Shown here: one piece after another, positions 13,516 through 28,500 of the stretch | How the letters are laid out: every line of letters starts with the position of its first letter | Position numbering within the stretch: position 1 is the stretch's first letter | Source of the DNA: Pyrenopolyporus hunteri | Taxonomy: Eukaryota > Ascomycota > Sordariomycetes > Xylariales > Hypoxylaceae | Direction of reading: 5' to 3' | Assembly (NCBI GenBank): GCA_902806595.1 | Contig: CADCXC010000008.1 | Location: forward strand, 248,001-312,000 | DNA length: 64,000 bases | Translations under genes and position numbers: made by a program | The notes under the pieces: model-generated | Told to the model about the DNA's origin: nothing | The model's database searches: none | The model's input: the letters and a program-made list of their open reading frames with translations, nothing else

Positions 13516-15599
13516 ATTTTATATTTTTTAAATAAATTTTTATTTATTTTTTATAACTTTCTTTTAACGATAAATTAAAAAATAAAAAATTAATTATTTA
13601 AAAATATATTATTTATAAACTAAATAATTATATAACGTTAATTATATAATACGATTATAACTAAAAAAATTCCCCTATTCGTATATCTAAATAACTTTAA
13701 TTTTATTAATATTATATTCGTTTATTTAAATAATTAAAATAATTAATATTATTAATTAAAATAAATATATTTTTACTACGTTTAATTTATACGTTACCGA
13801 AAAATATTTACTAAAACTAAATTTATAATAATAATCTTTAATAATAATTTTATTAATTATATTTTATTATAAATAATTAATAAAATTAACTAAAAATCGA
13901 ACTATTACAATAAATTTATTAACATAAATAATAAAAATTAAAATAAATTAAAAAAATATTTTCCATTATTTTTAATTATAATAAATCTTAAAATTAATTA
14001 ATTTATTAACTTATCGATTTTTTTTATTTTTATATTCGATTAAAATTTCGATAATATAAATAACGATTAACAATTAAATCTAAAATTTAAAATAATAAAA
14101 AATAATAAAAATATAAATTTTTTTTTCGAAATAAATAAATTAATAACGTTAATAATAACCGTTATCTTCCTTAATTTAATATTCGAAATACTTATATTAT
14201 AAATTACTTCGAAAATTTATTATATCGATTACCTAAATAATTTTAACGACGATAAAAATTTACATATAAAAATAAACGATAAAATTATATTATAATAATA
14301 ATAAAATCGTATATATTTTAAAAAAAAATTATAAAAATTAAAACTATTATTAAAATTTATTACGAATAATTTCACTATTAATCGTAACGATTTTTTATTA
14401 TAAATATATAAAAACGATTACCTAACCCTTTTTAAATTCCTCGATTTATTTTTTATTTAAAAATATTAATAAAAATATAAATATATTTTCTATTATTATA
14501 ATATATTTAAAACGAAAACGTTCGATCGTATAAATATAAATATAAATATTACGATAAAAAAACTTATAACTATTAAAAAAATTCGTATTAAAATATCCTA
14601 TAATATAAAAATCGTAAAAAAAAAATATCGCATTAATATATATTTATAATAAATAATTCGACGCTTTAAATAACCATAAAACCGAAAAAATTAATTATTT
14701 AAAATTTAATAATAAATATAATATTACTTTTTATTATTTATTAACGTATAATATCGTTATACGAATATTAACCCACCGAAATTTAATAACGTAATCAATA
14801 ATTTTACGTTTATTACGTCGTTAACTAAAAATAATATATATAATTTTTTAAAAAATAAAAAACGCTTAAATAATAAAAAATAACGTAAATAACTTTTTTA
14901 CGATACGATTAAAAATTTAAACTTTTTTTATAAAAATAACGTTATATATTACGATATCACAATCTCCAATATTTTTATAACCCGAAACAATAATACTTTT
15001 TCTTTTTAAATAACATTAATCAATAACCTTAATAAAATTATTATAAAAAAAAAAATAAATAAATCGAAATTAATCCTTATACTACCCTTACCCTCGAAAT
15101 TATTAAATATAAAAATTTAAATTATATTAACGTAATTAACGTATAAATTTTTATAATAACATATATCGATATTTTTTCCCGAAATATTTTACCGATTAAT
15201 TAAATAAATAAAAAATCGTATAAAAAATTAATAAATAATTTTAAACGTAAAAAAAATAAAAAATTTATAATATCGATTAAATATCGTATATTACAAAAAA
15301 TATTATATTAAAATTTTATAAATAAATTTACAATAAAATAAATTATAATTAATTCGTTTTAAACGATCGATTTTTAATTTACGAAAAAAACGACGTAATT
15401 AAATTTATAAATTTTTAAATTAAAATTTTATTTATAATATATTAAAAATTTAAATTTATTATTAAATATATACGAATTTTTTAATATTTTAAAAAATAAT
15501 TATTTTAATATATTAATTTAATATTTTTTTAAAAATATTACGATTTAATAATCGTTCGCGTAAAATAAATAATAAATATTAAACGTAATAATATTAATT

Positions 15600-15730
15600 T
15601 AATCTATTTATATCAAAACGTCGATCGATTTTATTTTTAACATATTTATATAAAATCGCGATTTAAATTTTTTTTTTTTTTTAATATTAATAAAATTTAA
15701 TCCTAATTTATTATATTATACGTTTTATTA
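15600..15730 (-). repeat. Possible diverged copy B of the LTR-like repeat
   Basis: A poly-T run (about 15668-15682) is followed by TAATATTAATAAAATTTAAT and CCTAATTTATTATATTATACG, like the corresponding part of copies A and C. Similarity on the TATA side of the tract is weak, so this copy is tentative. Confidence 0.35.
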
Positions 15731-16009
15731 TTATTATAACATTTATTTAATATTATTAATTTATTATAAATATATTAAATTATAAAATTTATATTTTATA
15801 ATAAATATTTTTATAATAATAAATAATTTTATATTATAAGTATATTTTTTTATACCTATATTAATTACGACGTATTTATTAAATCTCATCGCGCAATATT
15901 AAAACGTTAACACGATTATAAAAAAAATTAATATATTTATAATAAAAAATTATTTATTATTATAAAAATAATTTTAAAAAGTTTATATATTTATAAAATA
16001 TATTTTATT

Positions 16010-16140
16010 ACAAGTTAAGAAATTAAATAAAAATAAAGGGAATAAAATATATTAATATTATAAAAAAAAAAAAAAAAAATTTAATTATAACTCGAAAAAA
16101 TATAAATTTTATATACGTTTATTATAATATTATAAAACCG
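16010..16140 (+). repeat. Possible diverged copy E of the LTR-like repeat
   Basis: TATTAATATTATAAAA leads into an A tract near 16062-16079, then TTTAATTATAACTCGAAAAA and TTTTATATA, the same order as copy D. Similarity fades afterwards. It faces away from copy B, as copy D faces away from copy C. Confidence 0.35.
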
Positions 16141-16676
16141 ATTATTTATTTAATATAATTTTATTTTAAAAAATCCCCGTAATAATAACCTTTTCTTACG
16201 CCTATATAATTCCTAATAATTAAAATAAACGTATATTTATTAACTTAATCGTTATAAAAATTTTTTATAATTTTATCGACGTTATTTTAAAAAAATTTAC
16301 GTTTAAAATCGATAAAATTCGACTTAAATCGATAATTATTAAAAGTAAATATAATTATATATTTAAATTAATTAAATTTTTATTAAATAATATTCGAAAA
16401 TTATTTATTAACTTATTTTTTAATTAATAAATAAAAGTATTAATTTTTATAAATCGAAATAATTTTAATTTAATATTCGAATTCGTAATATAATTATTAA
16501 TAAATTACACGAAAATATTATATTCTTTATAATAAAATATTAATTAATATTTAAATATTTAAATAATCGAATATAAAAAAAAAAATAAAAATTATTTACG
16601 ATATTTCGAATCAAACTTTAAAACAAATATCGAAAATATCGAATCGAACATTCATTTACGTATTAAAATTAATAAT

Positions 16677-16800
16677 ACACGCATTTATATAATTAATACA
16701 CGCGTTTATATAATTAAAACGCGCGTTTATTTAATTAAAATACGTATCTATATAATTAAAACGCGTATTAATATAATTAAAACGCGTATTAATATTAATA
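16677..16800. repeat. 21-bp minisatellite, about six units
   Basis: Five full units and one partial unit keep an exact 21-bp period with no indels. The unit is of the type ACGCGTTTATATAATTAAA plus two bases. Each unit keeps a CG-rich core (ACGCG, CGCGCG or ACG) followed by an AT tail, and unit differences are largely C/T or G/A. Confidence 0.8.
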
Positions 16801-17937
16801 ATATTCCTTTTATATATATTAATATAAATTTATAAATAAAAATATTTATATTATTTTATATTTATTATAATACGTTTAAAATTTACTAACTTTACTATAT
16901 AATCGATATATTCGCTATTTTCGAAACTTCGTTATTAAATAAAACCATAAATTACGTTATAATAAAAAAATTAAATTATAAATTAAATTATCTTATAAAA
17001 TCGAAATTAATATTTTTTATTTTAATATTAATTACTTAAATTATATATAAAAAAATTATTTAAATAAATAATAAAATAAAAAAAAATATAAAAAAAAATT
17101 AAAATATAAAAAACAAATTCGATACGTTTTATTATAATTTTATTTTAATGTTTAAAAATATATATTATATTTACGTATACTTTAATATATTTAATATATA
17201 TAATATAATAATATAAATATAAAATAAACGATATATATAAATAAATTAAATAATTTTTTAAATTAAATAAATATATATAAAATTTAAAATAAATAAAACC
17301 TAAATTTATAAAGTATTTATTAATATAGTTAATATATATAATATAATAATGTAAAAATAAAATAAATAAAATATAAAAATAAAAAAATATATATAAATTA
17401 AAATAAAAAAAAACTTTATATAATATTTAAAATATAATAAATTAATTAAAAAAAATAATAAAGTTACGAGTAAAAATATCGTATTATATAATATAAAATT
17501 AAAAAAATATATACCAATTAAAAATAATATAATTTCGAATAAAAATATTCGAATTACTTTATATATTATATATTATATAAAATTTAAAAAAATATAACTT
17601 TAATAAAAATAATATAACTTCGAATAAAAATATTATTTAACATTATTAATTAATAAAATAAAATTTTATTTTAAGGAAAAAAAACGTTAAAAAATTAAAA
17701 TATTAAAATATATTATTTTATATAAATTAATATATAATAGTATTTAAATTATTTATTTTATTATTTATTATTAATATAATCGATCGAAATTTAATATCTA
17801 CTTCGAAAAAAAATTCGAAATAAAAATTATATTTACGTTTATTATTTTTCGTAACGTTACGATTTTTTATTATAAAAGTTAATTAAAATAAATATTAATA
17901 AATAAAAATATTATAAATATTTAATTAAAAAATCGAA

Positions 17938-17970
17938 TTAATAATTAATAATTAATAATTAATAATTAAT
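17938..17970. repeat. AATTAAT heptamer tandem repeat
   Basis: About four to five head-to-tail copies of the heptamer AATTAAT. It is simple-sequence DNA inside the AT-rich block. Confidence 0.6.
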
Positions 17971-20900
17971 TTAAAAAATTTAAATAAATAATATAAAAGT
18001 TACGAATTTTAAATAATAAATTATATACGCGATATATTTCGAAAAAAATATTATTATAATACCTATTCGCTTATTTTTTATATATAATATTTTTCTTTTA
18101 ATTATTAATTTAATTAATTTTATAATCGTAACTTTTTAACTTTTTACGACGAAATAATTTTATATTTATTTAATAAACTTCTAACGCATTAACGTATTCG
18201 ATATTTATATATATTTATATAAAAAAAACTATACGTATTTTTTTAACATCGAAAAATTATATATTTTATATAATTTTAATATTATATCGTATATACTTAA
18301 ATAAATAAATAAATAAATAAATAATTACCATTATTTTTTATATTAATTTTTATAATATTAAATAATTTTATATATATACTTATATAATAATTATATTAAA
18401 AATTCGCTACTTTTAAATTATAACATTTTCCTTAAATTATTTACGTAATAAACTATAACGCATTATCGATTTTTATTATTCGAATTATTTTAATTTAAAA
18501 TCGTTATTTACTTTTAATATTTTTAATAATAATAATATTAATTATATAATTATATATTACGTTTTATATATAATAACTAAAAACGTTTAATTTTCGAACG
18601 AAATAAAATAAAATAATTAATTATATATTTTTTTTTTCGAAATTATAAATTTAATTTTTATTATCGTACTTTTAAACGATATTTTACGAAGAAATTATTA
18701 TTTTTTTTACGTCTTAAATTATAATAATAATAATTATAAATAATATTTATAATTATTAAATATATTAAATATTTAATTATTAATAAAAAATATTTAAACC
18801 GTTATTTCATATATTTAAATTTCGATTATTAACGTTTTTTTATCAAATTATCGCCGCTTTAATAAACTTTTATAAATAATTACGAAAAAAATAATAACGA
18901 TAATAATAAAAATAAAAATAATAAAAATAAAAATTTTTTTATTCGATTATATCGATAAATATATTCGATAATTTATTTACGATTAAATCGTTTATATACG
19001 AAATAATCATATCGTTATTTAAAATCACTTAAATCCGAATAAAATTAACTATAATTAAAACTTTTTCGAGAATTTTTTCGATAATTTTTTATCGAAATTT
19101 ATCGTATTATCAAAATATTTATCGAATTTTATTTAAGCTACATCGTTTTTTTAATAATAAAAAATTAATTTAATTAAAATATAATACGTAAATACGTTAA
19201 TAATATTAAATTAAAACGAAATAATTTTTTTAATACACCGGTAAATTTTTTATTTATTTATTAAAATATTTATTATTTTTTAAACTAAAATTATCTTATT
19301 TTTATTTTTAAATGTATCGAACGTTATTTATTTATATTAATTACCTATATATTTTAACTTTCGTTAAATAAAAAAAAAATAAATTTAAAAATAATTAATT
19401 TATATTATAATCTACGATATTTATTCGTTAATAAAATTTTCGTCGAATATTTTTTCGTTCGTTTCGTATAATTTATTTTTAACAATTTTACCATATTATT
19501 TTAAATTAATATCGCCGTTAAAAAAAAAAATTTTAATTTATTTTTTACTTTTATTTATCCTAAAAAAAAATTATAAACGAAAAATTAAATTATTAAAAAC
19601 ATCGATTATAAACTTCGAATCGAAACTCGTAAAATTTATACTTTTATAAATAATAAATATAACGCGAATAAAATAAAAATCGATATTAATATATTTTATA
19701 ATAAATATTTTAACGTTAAATTTTATAATAATTCGTTTAAAAATTTAAAAATACTTTTTTAATCGTTTAATAATAATTTTAATTTAAATAAAATTATCGA
19801 AAATAAAATTATTATTATTAAAGATAATATATCCGATACTTTTAATTTTAATAACTTCGACTTTTATAATATCAATAAATATTTCGAAAAAAAACTTTAT
19901 AAAAATATATAACTTAATATATTTAAAAATAACCGTTTATCTAAAAATCGAAATCCAATAATATTATTTTAGTTACTTAATTATAATAAATATAATTATT
20001 TATCGAAACGTTTAAAATTATTATTTCGATTATTTAACCATATTAATTTAAATAAATATTTAAATTTAAATTAAAATATTTAATTTAAACTAAATTTATC
20101 GTTATTAATAAAAAATATAAAAAATTTTAAAAATAAAAAAAATATAAAAATAAATAATATCAATTTTACTTAAAATAAAAATAAAAGTAAAAATAAAAGT
20201 AAAAATATTATAATTCGACGTTATAAAGATAATAAATATCGAAATAAACTTAATCGTAATTTTAAAAATAATTTAACTTTAATTCGTTTTTTTTAATTAT
20301 AAATTATATTTAAAGTATTTTTAAATTTTTATTTTAAAAATTTTTTTTCGTAAAAAAAATTAATTACGTTATAATTTATAAGTTATAATTATAAACCTTT
20401 AACTATAAAAATATATAATTTATAATAATAATTATAATAATAATAATAATAAAAATAACTTTATTATTTTACGTAATAATAAATATATATAAACTTAACT
20501 TTAATATATATAAATAATCGATTAAATTATTTTTTATTTCTTTTTTATATTTTTATTTAATTAAATAAATTAAATATATAAGAACATAAATAAATTAATA
20601 AAAATTAAATATTTAATTTTTATTAAACGTTATTTTTTTTTTTATATTTTTTTTTTTCGTTTTTTTTTAATATTAAATTTTTAATATCGATATTATATTT
20701 ATTCTATATTTAATATTTTAATATTATATCGTATTTATTATATTAATAATAAAATAAACTTCGAACTTTTTATTTAATATACCCCCTTTTTTAATAAAAT
20801 TTATCGTAATAAATTAAAATATTAAATTATTATTTATTATTTTAATTATAAAACGCCAATTTCGATATTATCTTTTCGAATTTTTAATCGAAATTTTATC

Positions 20901-23900
20901 GAAACTTACGATATATATTATAACTTAATTTATTATATTTACTATATCGTTATTAATAATATATATAAAAACGATAAAAATTTAAACCCTAATTTAAAAA
21001 ATTTATTTTTATTTTAATTTCTTAATTTTATAATTACTCGTATTATTTTTATCGATTATATTTTATTACCAAGTCGATATTATTTTTATTATTTCGATTA
21101 TAATAATAATAAATTATATACGTATTTTTAATATATATTTTTATATTAACTAATTTATTAAATAATTTATATCTTATTATTTCGAATTTTATAAAATAAA
21201 TATTTCTTTTTACTTTTTCTAAATCGTAACAAAAAATATTTCCATTTTAAATAAATCCTTTAATAAATTTTTTCGCATACGATTTTAATCGAATATTTTA
21301 TATCGTTATATTATATTTTACGTATATTTAAAATAATTATATTATTTTTAAAAGTATAAACACTTAAATAAAAAAAAACGATATACGAAAATTTCTCCTA
21401 ACTTATAAAACTAATACTATATATATTTCTAATAATAATAAAATATATTTTCGCAACGACATCTACTATTTTTTCGACTATAACACCTTTATAATTTTTT
21501 CGAAACTCGATAAAAACATAAATAATTACTATTATTTATATACGTATATATTAAACCTTTTAAATAAATTTAATAATTTTAATATAAAAACGTTTATATA
21601 TTATTATAATATTCCCTTAATATCGATTTTTCGAATATTTATAAAATATTTATTTATTAAATTAATTTAAAATTTTTATAATAAATATACCTTCGTTATA
21701 TTTAATAATACTAAAAAAAACAATATATTTTCTATTAATCTTATTAATATTAATAAAAATTTAAAAAAAATTATTTAAACTTTTTTTTCGATTAAATTTA
21801 ACGAATTAAATATTAAAACTATTAATATAAAAAAATCGAATTTTTTTATTATTAAATAATAACGTCGTTATAATTAAATTAATATTAATTATAATTATAT
21901 TAATTATAATTTTTATGACAATAAATATACGGGATTAAATAACGATAATAATTTTAAATCGAATTTCGAATTTAATAATTATAGTTTCGAAAAAAAATTC
22001 AAAGATAATTTAAACGATTATTTTAATAAATTTAATCCCTTAAATAACTTATAAAACTTTAATAAAATTAATATTTATACGTTTCTTATAATTAATTAAA
22101 TTTTAAATTTATTATTTTTTATAATATCTTATAACAGTAATAATAAAAATTTTATTAATAAAAATTATTATACCTTTTCTAAATATAACGACGTTAAAAT
22201 TCCTTCAAAATTTATTTTTCGACTTTTAAAATATAAATTTTTCGAAGAAAATTAAATATATATTTATTTTTTTAAATTTACGTTATTAAATTTATATTTT
22301 TAAATATATATATTATTAAATTTATTTTTTTAAATATATAAATTTATAAAATAAATTTAAATAATTAAGTTTTTAAATATTATAAAAATATATATTACGA
22401 CCGATAAATTAATATTAATATTATTTTATAATTTAATAAATTACGTAAATATTTATAAAAATTATAAATGTAAAAAAAAAAATAAATAAAAATTATTTTT
22501 ATTATATAATATATTACGAAAAATATAAATAAAATAAAATTAAATAAAATTTTTAATTTTTCGATATAATAACCTTTATAAAATTTAAATATAAATCGAT
22601 TAATAAAAAATAATAACGTTAATAATAATTTTATTTACATAATTATACCCTTTTATATATTTCCACATATAAACTTTATTTAATCGATATTAATAAAAAA
22701 TTTAACGTAATAAATCCTTTAAAATTATTTAAAAAATATATAATAAATAATTACCGATTATAAAAAACTTTAAAATAAACCCCTTTAAAAAAACTTAAAT
22801 TAACATTAAATAATTATTAAATATAACTTTAACGATAACGACGTAATAAAATAATATATCTCTTAATATAAATTATATAATTAAAAAACGCCAAATAATT
22901 AAATTTCGACTCGTATATAAATTACTACCGAAACTTTAAAATAATAATATACTTTACTTAAATAATTTAAACAATTTATTCGACGATATAAATTAAAATT
23001 ATTAAAAAAATTAAAGTTAAAAAAAAAAATAAAAAATAATAACAATACGAAAAAAACCGTTAATAATATATAAAATATAATAATATCGAAATTTTTTTTA
23101 ACTATTAAAATATAAATAACGAAGTTATATTTCCATTCGAATAAAATTATCTAAAAACTTTTATATTAATATTATTAATACGAAAATATATTAATTTATT
23201 TCGTATATTTTATTTATTACCCTATAAATTTAATTAATATTATATTTAATATTAATTTTCGTACTTTAAAAAAATAATTTTTTTTATAAAAAAAATTTTA
23301 TAATCGAAAAAAACTTTCGTTTTAACCTTTATTTCCTCTATATAATCGCTATAATTATTATTATTAATAAATCTCGAAAACGATAATAAATTAAACGTTA
23401 AATCGTTATTTAAAATATCTTAACAATAAAATTTTCGACCTTTATAATATTTTTCTTCGTTATTATTAATATTTTATAAATATATATTATCGTTATTATT
23501 AAAATATATTACTTATTTTTAAAAAACGAAAAAATATTTTCGAAACGTTTAATTTCGTATAAATCGAAAACGTTTATTATTTCGAAAATTATTCGATTCG
23601 TTTCGAATATAAATAATAAATATAAAAAAAATCGTAAATATTAATCGAGTAAATTACGTAAAAATAATAAACATTTCCCTAACGTTTCTAATTTAACGGA
23701 TAAAAATATTAACCGATTTAATATTCGATTCGAATATACGTAATATCGAAATATTAAAAATAAATTAAACGAATTATACAAAAAAAAATTAACGATTAAA
23801 ACCATATAAAATTTAATATTTACGATTATAATATAAAAATTTTTATTCGAAAATATATCGAAATTATAAATAAAATATATATATTATTAATATATATCGT

Positions 23901-24302
23901 TCCTTTTCGAATTTAAAGAAAAAAATTAACTCTTTTTTATTAACTATTATATAAATATTAACACAAAAAAAAAATATATTATTTAATTTATCGATTTTTA
24001 GATATATCGTTAAATTTTTTAAATAACGATTTATCATATTATTAATAAATTAAATATCGATAATTTTAAATATAATATACGTTTATTTAAAATCGTAATA
24101 AAACGAAAAAATTTTATAATATTTATTATAAATATAAACAACTTCGTTATTTTTTTTCGATAAAATATAAAATTTACGAAAAAGTATATTATAAATTCGA
24201 AAAATTTACCATAAATATAATAAATTACCGTAAAAAAATATCTAATAATCGAAAATTAAAACGATTAAATAAAATTTTAAAATAATATTAATATTAAAAT
24301 TA

Positions 24303-24490
24303 TATTATAATTCGATACAATTAACTTAACCTATTAAATAACCGATACTAAAATTCCAACCGATTATACCGTCAAAACTTATATATAAAATTATAATTTT
24401 TCGAACCGTAATTTAATTTTTTTTTTTTTTTTTATAACATTAACGAAATCTAATTTTTAATTTTTAATATTACGCGCCGTATTAAATAAT
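24303..24490 (-). repeat. Dispersed LTR-like repeat, copy C
   Basis: On the minus strand the order is GGCGCGTAATATTAAA, TTCGTTAATGTTATAAAA, an A tract, TTAAATTACGGTTCGAAAAA, the TATA-like TTTTATATATAAG, GTATCGGTTATTTAATAGG and ATCGAATTATAATATA. It keeps more G and C than copy A and so may be closer to the ancestral sequence. It points left, away from copy D, about 0.9 kb to its right. Confidence 0.6.
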
Positions 24491-25357
24491 TAATAAAATA
24501 AAGTAAATTTACGTTTAAATTTTATTTAAATATAAAAATAATATATCTTAACTCGAAAAATACCGTCATTAAATTATAAAAAAAAATTATAATAATAAAA
24601 TTTCTAAATATAATTAAAAAAGTTTTAAACTTATTATTCGAATTCGATTAATATATATCTAACTAAACATTCCTAACGATAATATAATAAATATAATAAA
24701 CAAAATTAAAATCGATACTTTTATTATTTAAAATAAAAAATTATAATAATGTTAAATATATATTAAAATATTTAAAATAATAAATTTCGACAAAAAATAA
24801 CATATTTTTATCGATAAAATTTTTATTTAAATCGTTTTAATCGAAATCGAAATTAAAAAAATTAATAAAAAACGATATAAATAATATAAAAACCGACTTT
24901 AAATTTATAATAAAAATATATAATATCGAAATAATAATTATAAAATTAAAAAATTATAAAAATCAAACTATTCTAAAAAATAAAATTTAAATAAAATCAA
25001 ATGTTATTATAAACTAATAATATTACTTTAAATAATAAGGTCAATTATATAATCTTTTTTAAAATAAATTTAATTAATTTAAATAATAAAATAAACGATA
25101 TTATAAAAACTTTAATAAAATATAATTAATATTATTAAATTCGTATTTAAATAAATTTTAAAACTATATAAATAATAAATTAATGTAATTATTATAATTA
25201 AAATTATTAAAATAATTATAAAATTATCGAATAAAAAATAATACGTATATATACTATCTACCGTATATAATATATCGTTTATTTTTTATAAAATATTATA
25301 AATTTAAAATTAATTTATTATAAAATTAATTAAATCATATTATAAATTTATTATTAT

Positions 25358-25548
25358 TTTAATACGACGCATAATATTAAAGATTAATAATTAAATCTTA
25401 TTAATATTATAAAAAAAAAAAAAAAAAAAATTAAATCGTAATTCGAAAAACCGCGGTTTTATATATAAACTTCGACAACGTACCCGACTAAAACCTCGAT
25501 ATCAATTACCTAATAAAGTTAAACCCATCGCATTAAATCGTAATATAT
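25358..25548 (+). repeat. Dispersed LTR-like repeat, copy D
   Basis: The plus strand reads CGACGCATAATATTAAAG, then TATTAATATTATAAAA with an A tract, TTAAATCGTAATTCGAAAAA, CCGCGGTTTTATATATAAAC, CGATATCAATTACCTAATAA and ATCGCATTAAATCGTAATAT. The TATA-like box followed about 65 bases later by AATAA would suit an LTR, but no target duplication, paired LTR or primer-binding site could be confirmed. Confidence 0.6.
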
Positions 25549-28500
25549 TTAATATTAAATAAAATATAATCGAAATTATTAAATTTATATTAATAAATAT
25601 TTTAAAACGATATAAATTATTAATTAATACGATATCTATAAAAATTATTAAAATAATTATAAAAATATTATAAAAATAAAAACGAAAATTTATAATACGT
25701 ATTTCGTTTATATAAAAATAATTTATAAAAATAATTTTACCGCTCCTTCCTATAAATTTTATTACTTTAAAAATTACGATTTAATTTTTATTTTTTTTTT
25801 TTTTATAATATTAACGTAAAATATATATTTATTAAATAAATAAATACCTAAATAAAAAAATAAATAATTATTTAAATAAATATTTATCCATTTAAATAAT
25901 TTTTTAAAGTTTAAATCTGTAATAATTTAAAACTAAAGTAAATTTCCCATATAATTTAACGTTTAATTATTCCTAATAATTTACTTAGATATTTATTTAA
26001 ATATTTAACGCATTTCCTTATTATTTTATTATTAAATTTATCGTTTAAACTATATTTCCTATTTATATATTAAATATATATATAATAAACATTAATAAAT
26101 GTAATTATTAAAATTATTATAAAAAAAAGTTTAATTATTTTTATAGTTATAATTAAACGTTAATAACTATTTTTAATATAATTATTTTTATTTATTTAAT
26201 TAAAATATTTAATTTCGTTACTTATTATATATTAAATAAAAATATTTCATATAATAATAATATTATAATAATTAACTAATTATTATAATTAATAATATTA
26301 TTATTTATATTATATCTACGCTATATATCTTACTATTAACATTTTATTCGAAATAACCCCCTTTACGTTAATTTTACATACCTACCTTTTATATATTATA
26401 AATCTCGAATAATCTTAACTTTATTTCCAAAATTAAAAAATTTTAATTATTTTAATCGTAATTAACGTATTTATATTCTATTATATTACCATTTAAATAT
26501 ATTTATTATAATATATATTTTTTTAATAAATAAAAATTTTAAAATTTAAAAGTTTTTTCGTATCTAATTAATAAAAATCCGTTAATAATTAAAATAAAAT
26601 AAAATATAATCATAAAATTACGTTTAAATTAACCGTTTATTATTACCATCGTCTTTTAAAACTTTTAAAAAAATTATTATTAAAGTCGAAATAATAAAAA
26701 AACTTAACGATTATATTTTCCTAACGTATTAATTATCGTATATATTAATTATATCTCCGACATCGTCTTTTATACACTAAATAAATAATAAAATTAAAAT
26801 TTTTACTAAAAAAAATTAAAATACGAAAATAAATTTATTTCTAAAAAAATAATAATATAAATAAAAACCTACTTTAAAATAATATTTCGATAATATATTT
26901 ATAAAATAATTTATAAAATAACGTTACGCCTTAAATGTAAAATTAAATTTTCGTCTTCGAAATTAAAAACATACCTTATATAAAAATTCCTTTAAATAAA
27001 CGCTCTTAAATTACTTTAATTAAATTTTTATTTTTTATTATCGTAAATATCGACTACCTAAAAAACATTAACGTTATATTATATTAATTAATATTACATC
27101 GTTTTTTTATATTTAATATCGTTATTAAATACGAAACCATCGTTAATAATTAATTTTTTTAATAATTCGTTTTATAAAATATCGAACTATAAAATAAATA
27201 TATTAATTAAAAAAACGAAAAAATAAAAAATTAAACTTTTAAAAATTTAATTAAAATAATAAACTTCGATATATTTAATTAAATAATAATAAATAATATA
27301 TTAATAACGTTAAATTTATATAATTATAAAGTAAAATCGAAAATAAAAATAGATATAAATAATCGAAATAAAACCGGTAAATTAAATACGAATATATAAT
27401 TAATAAATTTTTTTTTTTTATTTTAATTTATTAAAAATCGAAAATTAATTTTTTTAAAACTATTAAATTAATTTATATCCTATTAATGAAAATAATAAAA
27501 TATAATTTTATATTATTTTTATTATTAAAAATAATTCGAATATTAAATTTATTTTTATTATTTTCGAATAATAAAAATAATATAAATCGCATCTAAAGTT
27601 CGAAAAAGTTATTAAATTTCGTATTTCCACTCGATTTATATTATATATCCGAAACTATAAAGGTTTTTTTTATTAATTACATCGTATATTAAATTTATTT
27701 TTTAAGTTAAAAAAAGTTTATTTACGAAAATATATATTTATCGTTTATTAAATTAAACTAATTAAACGTTATATATTTATAACGTCGAATTTAATTTTAC
27801 TATATAAAAAATTATAAATTAATAAAAATTATCGAAAAAAATTAACATTAATTAAATCGAATATTATTATTTTAATTATAAAATAAATTTAGGAAGTAAA
27901 CGCGATAATTTCTTAAATTACCTTTTTTTTTAATATTATATCTATCCTCGAAAAATACACTCGAATATATTTTCCGTTTATAATAAAATCGATAATCGAC
28001 TTTACTTTAAAACTAAATATTAATTAAAAGATATTTTATTTATCGAATATTATAATTTACGTATTTTTATCGCGTATATAATAAATATTAAATCGTTTTT
28101 TTAAAATAAAATAAACGATAACTACTATTTAAATATTTATTAATATTAATTAAATATTTTAAAAATTACTTTTAACGTTAATTTATTCGATCGTTTATTT
28201 TAATCGACGATTATTTAATACGTTTTTATTAATTATTAACTTACTAAATATATAAAAAAAAAAAATATTTAACCTTAAAAATAAACCTAAATAAAATACT
28301 TTAATATCGTTTCGAAATTATATCTCGTATTATATAAAATTTAAAAATAATAAAAAAATATAAAAAAATAAAATTTACTTTAATCGCATCGAATTTTCGA
28401 ATATCGTCGTTTAATAAAACGTAAATATTAAATATTAAATAAATATTAAACTATTTTTATAATACATTTATATAAAATCGAAAATAATAAAAAATTTTTA

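Noticed and set aside
6893..24490. Copies A, B and C of the LTR-like repeat are spaced almost evenly (about 8.75 kb), suggesting a tandem LTR-retrotransposon array
   Set aside because: The sequences following A and B are not visibly similar to each other, B is a weak match, and oppositely oriented copies D and E lie next to C and B. The spacing is probably coincidental.
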